Under the pieces are notes generated by a model. It was not told the DNA's origin and searched no databases. It was given only the letters and a program-made list of their open reading frames with translations. A stretch of 6,047 nt of DNA. Origin: Alphaproteobacteria bacterium. GTDB lineage: Bacteria; Pseudomonadota; Alphaproteobacteria; DAOWDM01. The stretch covers positions 1 to 6,047 of the forward strand of contig DAOWDM010000151.1 in the NCBI GenBank assembly GCA_030639035.1, in the 5' to 3' direction. Each line of letters opens with the position of its first letter. Positions within the stretch are counted from its first letter, which is position 1. Both the position numbers and the translations under genes were made by a program. Positions 4,768 through 6,047 of the stretch are shown in pieces.

Positions 4768-5667
4768 ATGGCCAAAACAGAAGCAGGAAGAGCACTAGAA
4801 GAAGGTGAAAGGTTATGGTTGCAGGGAGATGCTAAGCTTGCACGTGATGCTTCTTGCGGTGCTAGACTTATGTATAACAAGACAGGCGACAAAGTCGGTG
4901 AGGCTTCTGCTCTTTCCCAAATAGGCGATATCGAGAAACATCTTAACAATTTTGGTGCAGCACATGATGCGTATGCTGAAGCCTATGAATTTCTTGCAGA
5001 AGCAGAAGATTCCCGCAGGCTTGCGGCTGTTCTCGTAAGAATCGGAAAGCTCTCAATTGAAGAGAAAGATTACGAAAAAGCTCATAAATCTCTTACAAAA
5101 GCAGAGGCTGTTTTTAGCTCTATTGACAATTTCACAGGACAAGCTCAAACACTTGACTTGCTTGGTTTAATAGCCATGAAAAACAAGCGTGAAGATGTTG
5201 CGTTGGACGCATATAAAACATCTCGTATGCTGTACAGACAACAGGGCGACAAAAAACACGAAGCAACAGCATTAAAAGTGATGGCTGGCATATATATGGC
5301 AACGGGACAAACAGCCAGAGCAGATAATGCTTTTGAAAAAGGAAGAGTTCTCTATGCTGAAATAGGAGACTGTCTTGGTGAAGCCGAAGCTTTGGCTGGC
5401 TTGGGAGTTCTGCATAGAATTATTGGAGATATTCAAGATTCTCGTGAACACTTAAAAAATGCAATAGAATTATTTAAAAATGCAGGGCATCTTGTAAGTA
5501 AAGGAAAGGCATCTCTTGAGCTAGCTCGTACCGAATCTTCTTCTGAAGGTGGAGACTCTGAACGTGCGACTGCCCACTATAAGCAAGCAATAGAAATTTT
5601 CTATAGCAGTAAAGAGCCTGAACTTTTAGAAAAAGCAGAACAGGAACTCAAAAAACTTAATGCTTAA
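4768..5667 (+). CDS. Tetratricopeptide-repeat protein, seven 40-residue repeats
   Basis: A 299-residue protein without signal peptide or membrane segment, so probably cytosolic. It consists almost entirely of TPR-type helical hairpins with a strict 40-residue period: repeat units begin near residues 1, 41, 81, 121, 161, 201 and 241, each with the pattern GD..-(G/H)EA.AL..(I/L)G.I.....-(D/Q)...A...Y..A..L(F/Y). The first and last units are the least regular, and the last has a short Ser/Gly-rich insert (257-264) before a capping helix. A 40- rather than 34-residue period is typical of the TPR_12/LGN-type subfamily, which binds partner proteins or peptides. The partner is unknown. It follows ubiB on the same strand after 109 bases, but nothing shows a shared role. 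Confidence 0.85.
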   Translation: MAKTEAGRALEEGERLWLQGDAKLARDASCGARLMYNKTGDKVGEASALSQIGDIEKHLNNFGAAHDAYAEAYEFLAEAEDSRRLAAVLVRIGKLSIEEKDYEKAHKSLTKAEAVFSSIDNFTGQAQTLDLLGLIAMKNKREDVALDAYKTSRMLYRQQGDKKHEATALKVMAGIYMATGQTARADNAFEKGRVLYAEIGDCLGEAEALAGLGVLHRIIGDIQDSREHLKNAIELFKNAGHLVSKGKASLELARTESSSEGGDSERATAHYKQAIEIFYSSKEPELLEKAEQELKKLNA

Positions 5668-5677
5668 GAGTTTTTTG
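5649..5677 (+). terminator. Possible terminator overlapping the TPR stop codon
   Basis: CAAAAAACTTAA (5649-5660) pairs with TTAAGAGTTTTTTG (5664-5677) around a TGC loop, with a two-base AG bulge. The 3' side of the stem is itself a T-run. It is AT-rich and weak, but well placed right at the gene end. Confidence 0.45.
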
Positions 5678-5718
5678 ATTTATTTGCATGTATGCTCTGA
5701 ATGACAACTTTTCTTCGT

Positions 5719-5756
5719 CATTGCTGTAGATGTCAAGTAATTCGATGACAGTTTTT
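5719..5756. repeat. Terminal repeat of the IS
   Basis: Matches 1797-1834 (reverse complement) in 32 of 38 positions and 1645-1676 in 26 of 32. It includes TGTAGATGT and TTCGATGACAGTTTTT. Just outside, AATGAC at 5700-5705 and GTCATT at 5717-5722 form a small extra inverted repeat across the junction. Confidence 0.65.
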
Positions 5757-6047
5757 GTTAGAATCGGCTGGTATTTTACTGCCGATTCCTTGATGAGGAC
5801 GAAGCTCATTAAAATACAATAAATATTGTTGCAGCTCGTCCCTTAAATGCTCCAGACTATCAAACGTTGTGTCTTCAATGAGATCTTCATTTAACGTCCT
5901 CCAGAACCTTTCTATTTTACCATTCGTTTGTGGGCGATAAGGTCTTGTGTAGCGATGCTTTATGCCCAATTCAAGCAACATTCTTTCAAAAGGATTTGTC
6001 TGTTTATTTTTTGCATGACGACCACTTCCAAACTCTGGACCATTATC
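5733..6047 (-). CDS. IS481-family transposase, C-terminal part of the integrase (rve) domain
   Basis: DDE-type transposase. The open frame enters from the right edge, so the coding region is longer than the stretch from the internal ATG at 5981. The first visible residues, DNGPEF, contain the second catalytic Asp of the DDE triad, then come GIKHRYTRPYRPQTNGK and IERFWRTLNEDL with the catalytic Glu in KIERFW, followed by YFNELRPHQGIGSKIP near the end. The D-to-E part and the RPYRPQTNGK-IERF wording are typical of IS481 and related IS3-like integrases. The first Asp and the N-terminal helix-turn-helix lie outside the window. The last ten codons and the TGA stop (5733-5735) fall in and beside the terminal repeat, which is compact but not a sign of damage. 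Whether the full gene is intact cannot be judged here. Confidence 0.88.
   Translation of the reverse strand, partial: DNGPEFGSGRHAKNKQTNPFERMLLELGIKHRYTRPYRPQTNGKIERFWRTLNEDLIEDTTFDSLEHLRDELQQYLLYFNELRPHQGIGSKIPADSNKNCHRIT

Larger units (their letters stand above)
5719..6047 (-). mobile_element. IS481-type insertion sequence, 3' end only (cut by window edge)
   Basis: The transposase fragment and a recognisable terminal repeat define the end of an insertion sequence. The boundary is set at 5719 because similarity to the two copies at 1645-1676 and 1797-1834 starts there. A TGT-initial boundary at 5725 is the alternative, since many IS481 ends begin TG. The other end and any target duplication are outside the window. 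The insertion lies 51-57 bases after the TPR stop codon, so it does not interrupt that gene. Confidence 0.75.

Noticed and set aside
1..6047. CRISPR array, tRNA or rRNA gene, toxin-antitoxin or phage-defence system
   Set aside because: No direct-repeat/spacer pattern, cloverleaf, rRNA-like stretch or defence-type protein was seen on either strand.

Overview
The window looks like a piece of an AT-rich alphaproteobacterial chromosome. The evidence is protein sequence and gene neighbourhood: an enoyl-CoA hydratase next to rpsT, with a UbiB-family gene close by, is an arrangement I associate with the dnaA-proximal region of many Alphaproteobacteria. The low GC, the degenerate UbiB and the insertion sequence suggest a reduced or host-associated lineage, but that is inference. 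Arginine biosynthesis genes are present, which argues against a typical obligate Rickettsia.

Layout from low to high coordinates. Positions 1-1602 hold a minus-strand argD-argF pair (acetylornithine aminotransferase, then ornithine carbamoyltransferase running off the left edge). The argD stop codon abuts the argF start codon, so the two are probably translationally coupled. Positions 1603-1998 are non-coding and dominated by inverted repeats. The main one is a nested imperfect palindrome at 1603-1873 with an 81-nt hairpin at its centre, and part of its arms resembles the IS end at 5719-5756. Next come rpsT (1999-2259, minus) with a readable promoter, an enoyl-CoA hydratase (2363-3139, minus), and a small exported protein of unknown function (3156-3542, minus) that probably heads a short operon with the hydratase.

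A divergent intergenic region with two short palindromes (3543-3626) separates these from a plus-strand UbiB/ABC1-family gene (3627-4658). This UbiB keeps the family's N-terminal lobe and a C-terminal membrane tail, but has lost the whole stretch carrying the catalytic HxDxHPGN and DFG motifs. It is followed by a plus-strand cytosolic protein of seven 40-residue TPR repeats (4768-5667). The right edge is the 3' end of an IS481-type insertion sequence (5719-6047, minus), whose transposase stop codon lies inside the element's terminal repeat.

The housekeeping genes do not form one pathway. Arginine synthesis, translation, acyl-CoA metabolism and ubiquinone-associated functions are simply neighbours here. 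I see no defence system, CRISPR array, RNA gene or toxin-antitoxin pair. The two observations most worth following are the UbiB without a catalytic core and the IS-related palindromic element immediately upstream of argD.
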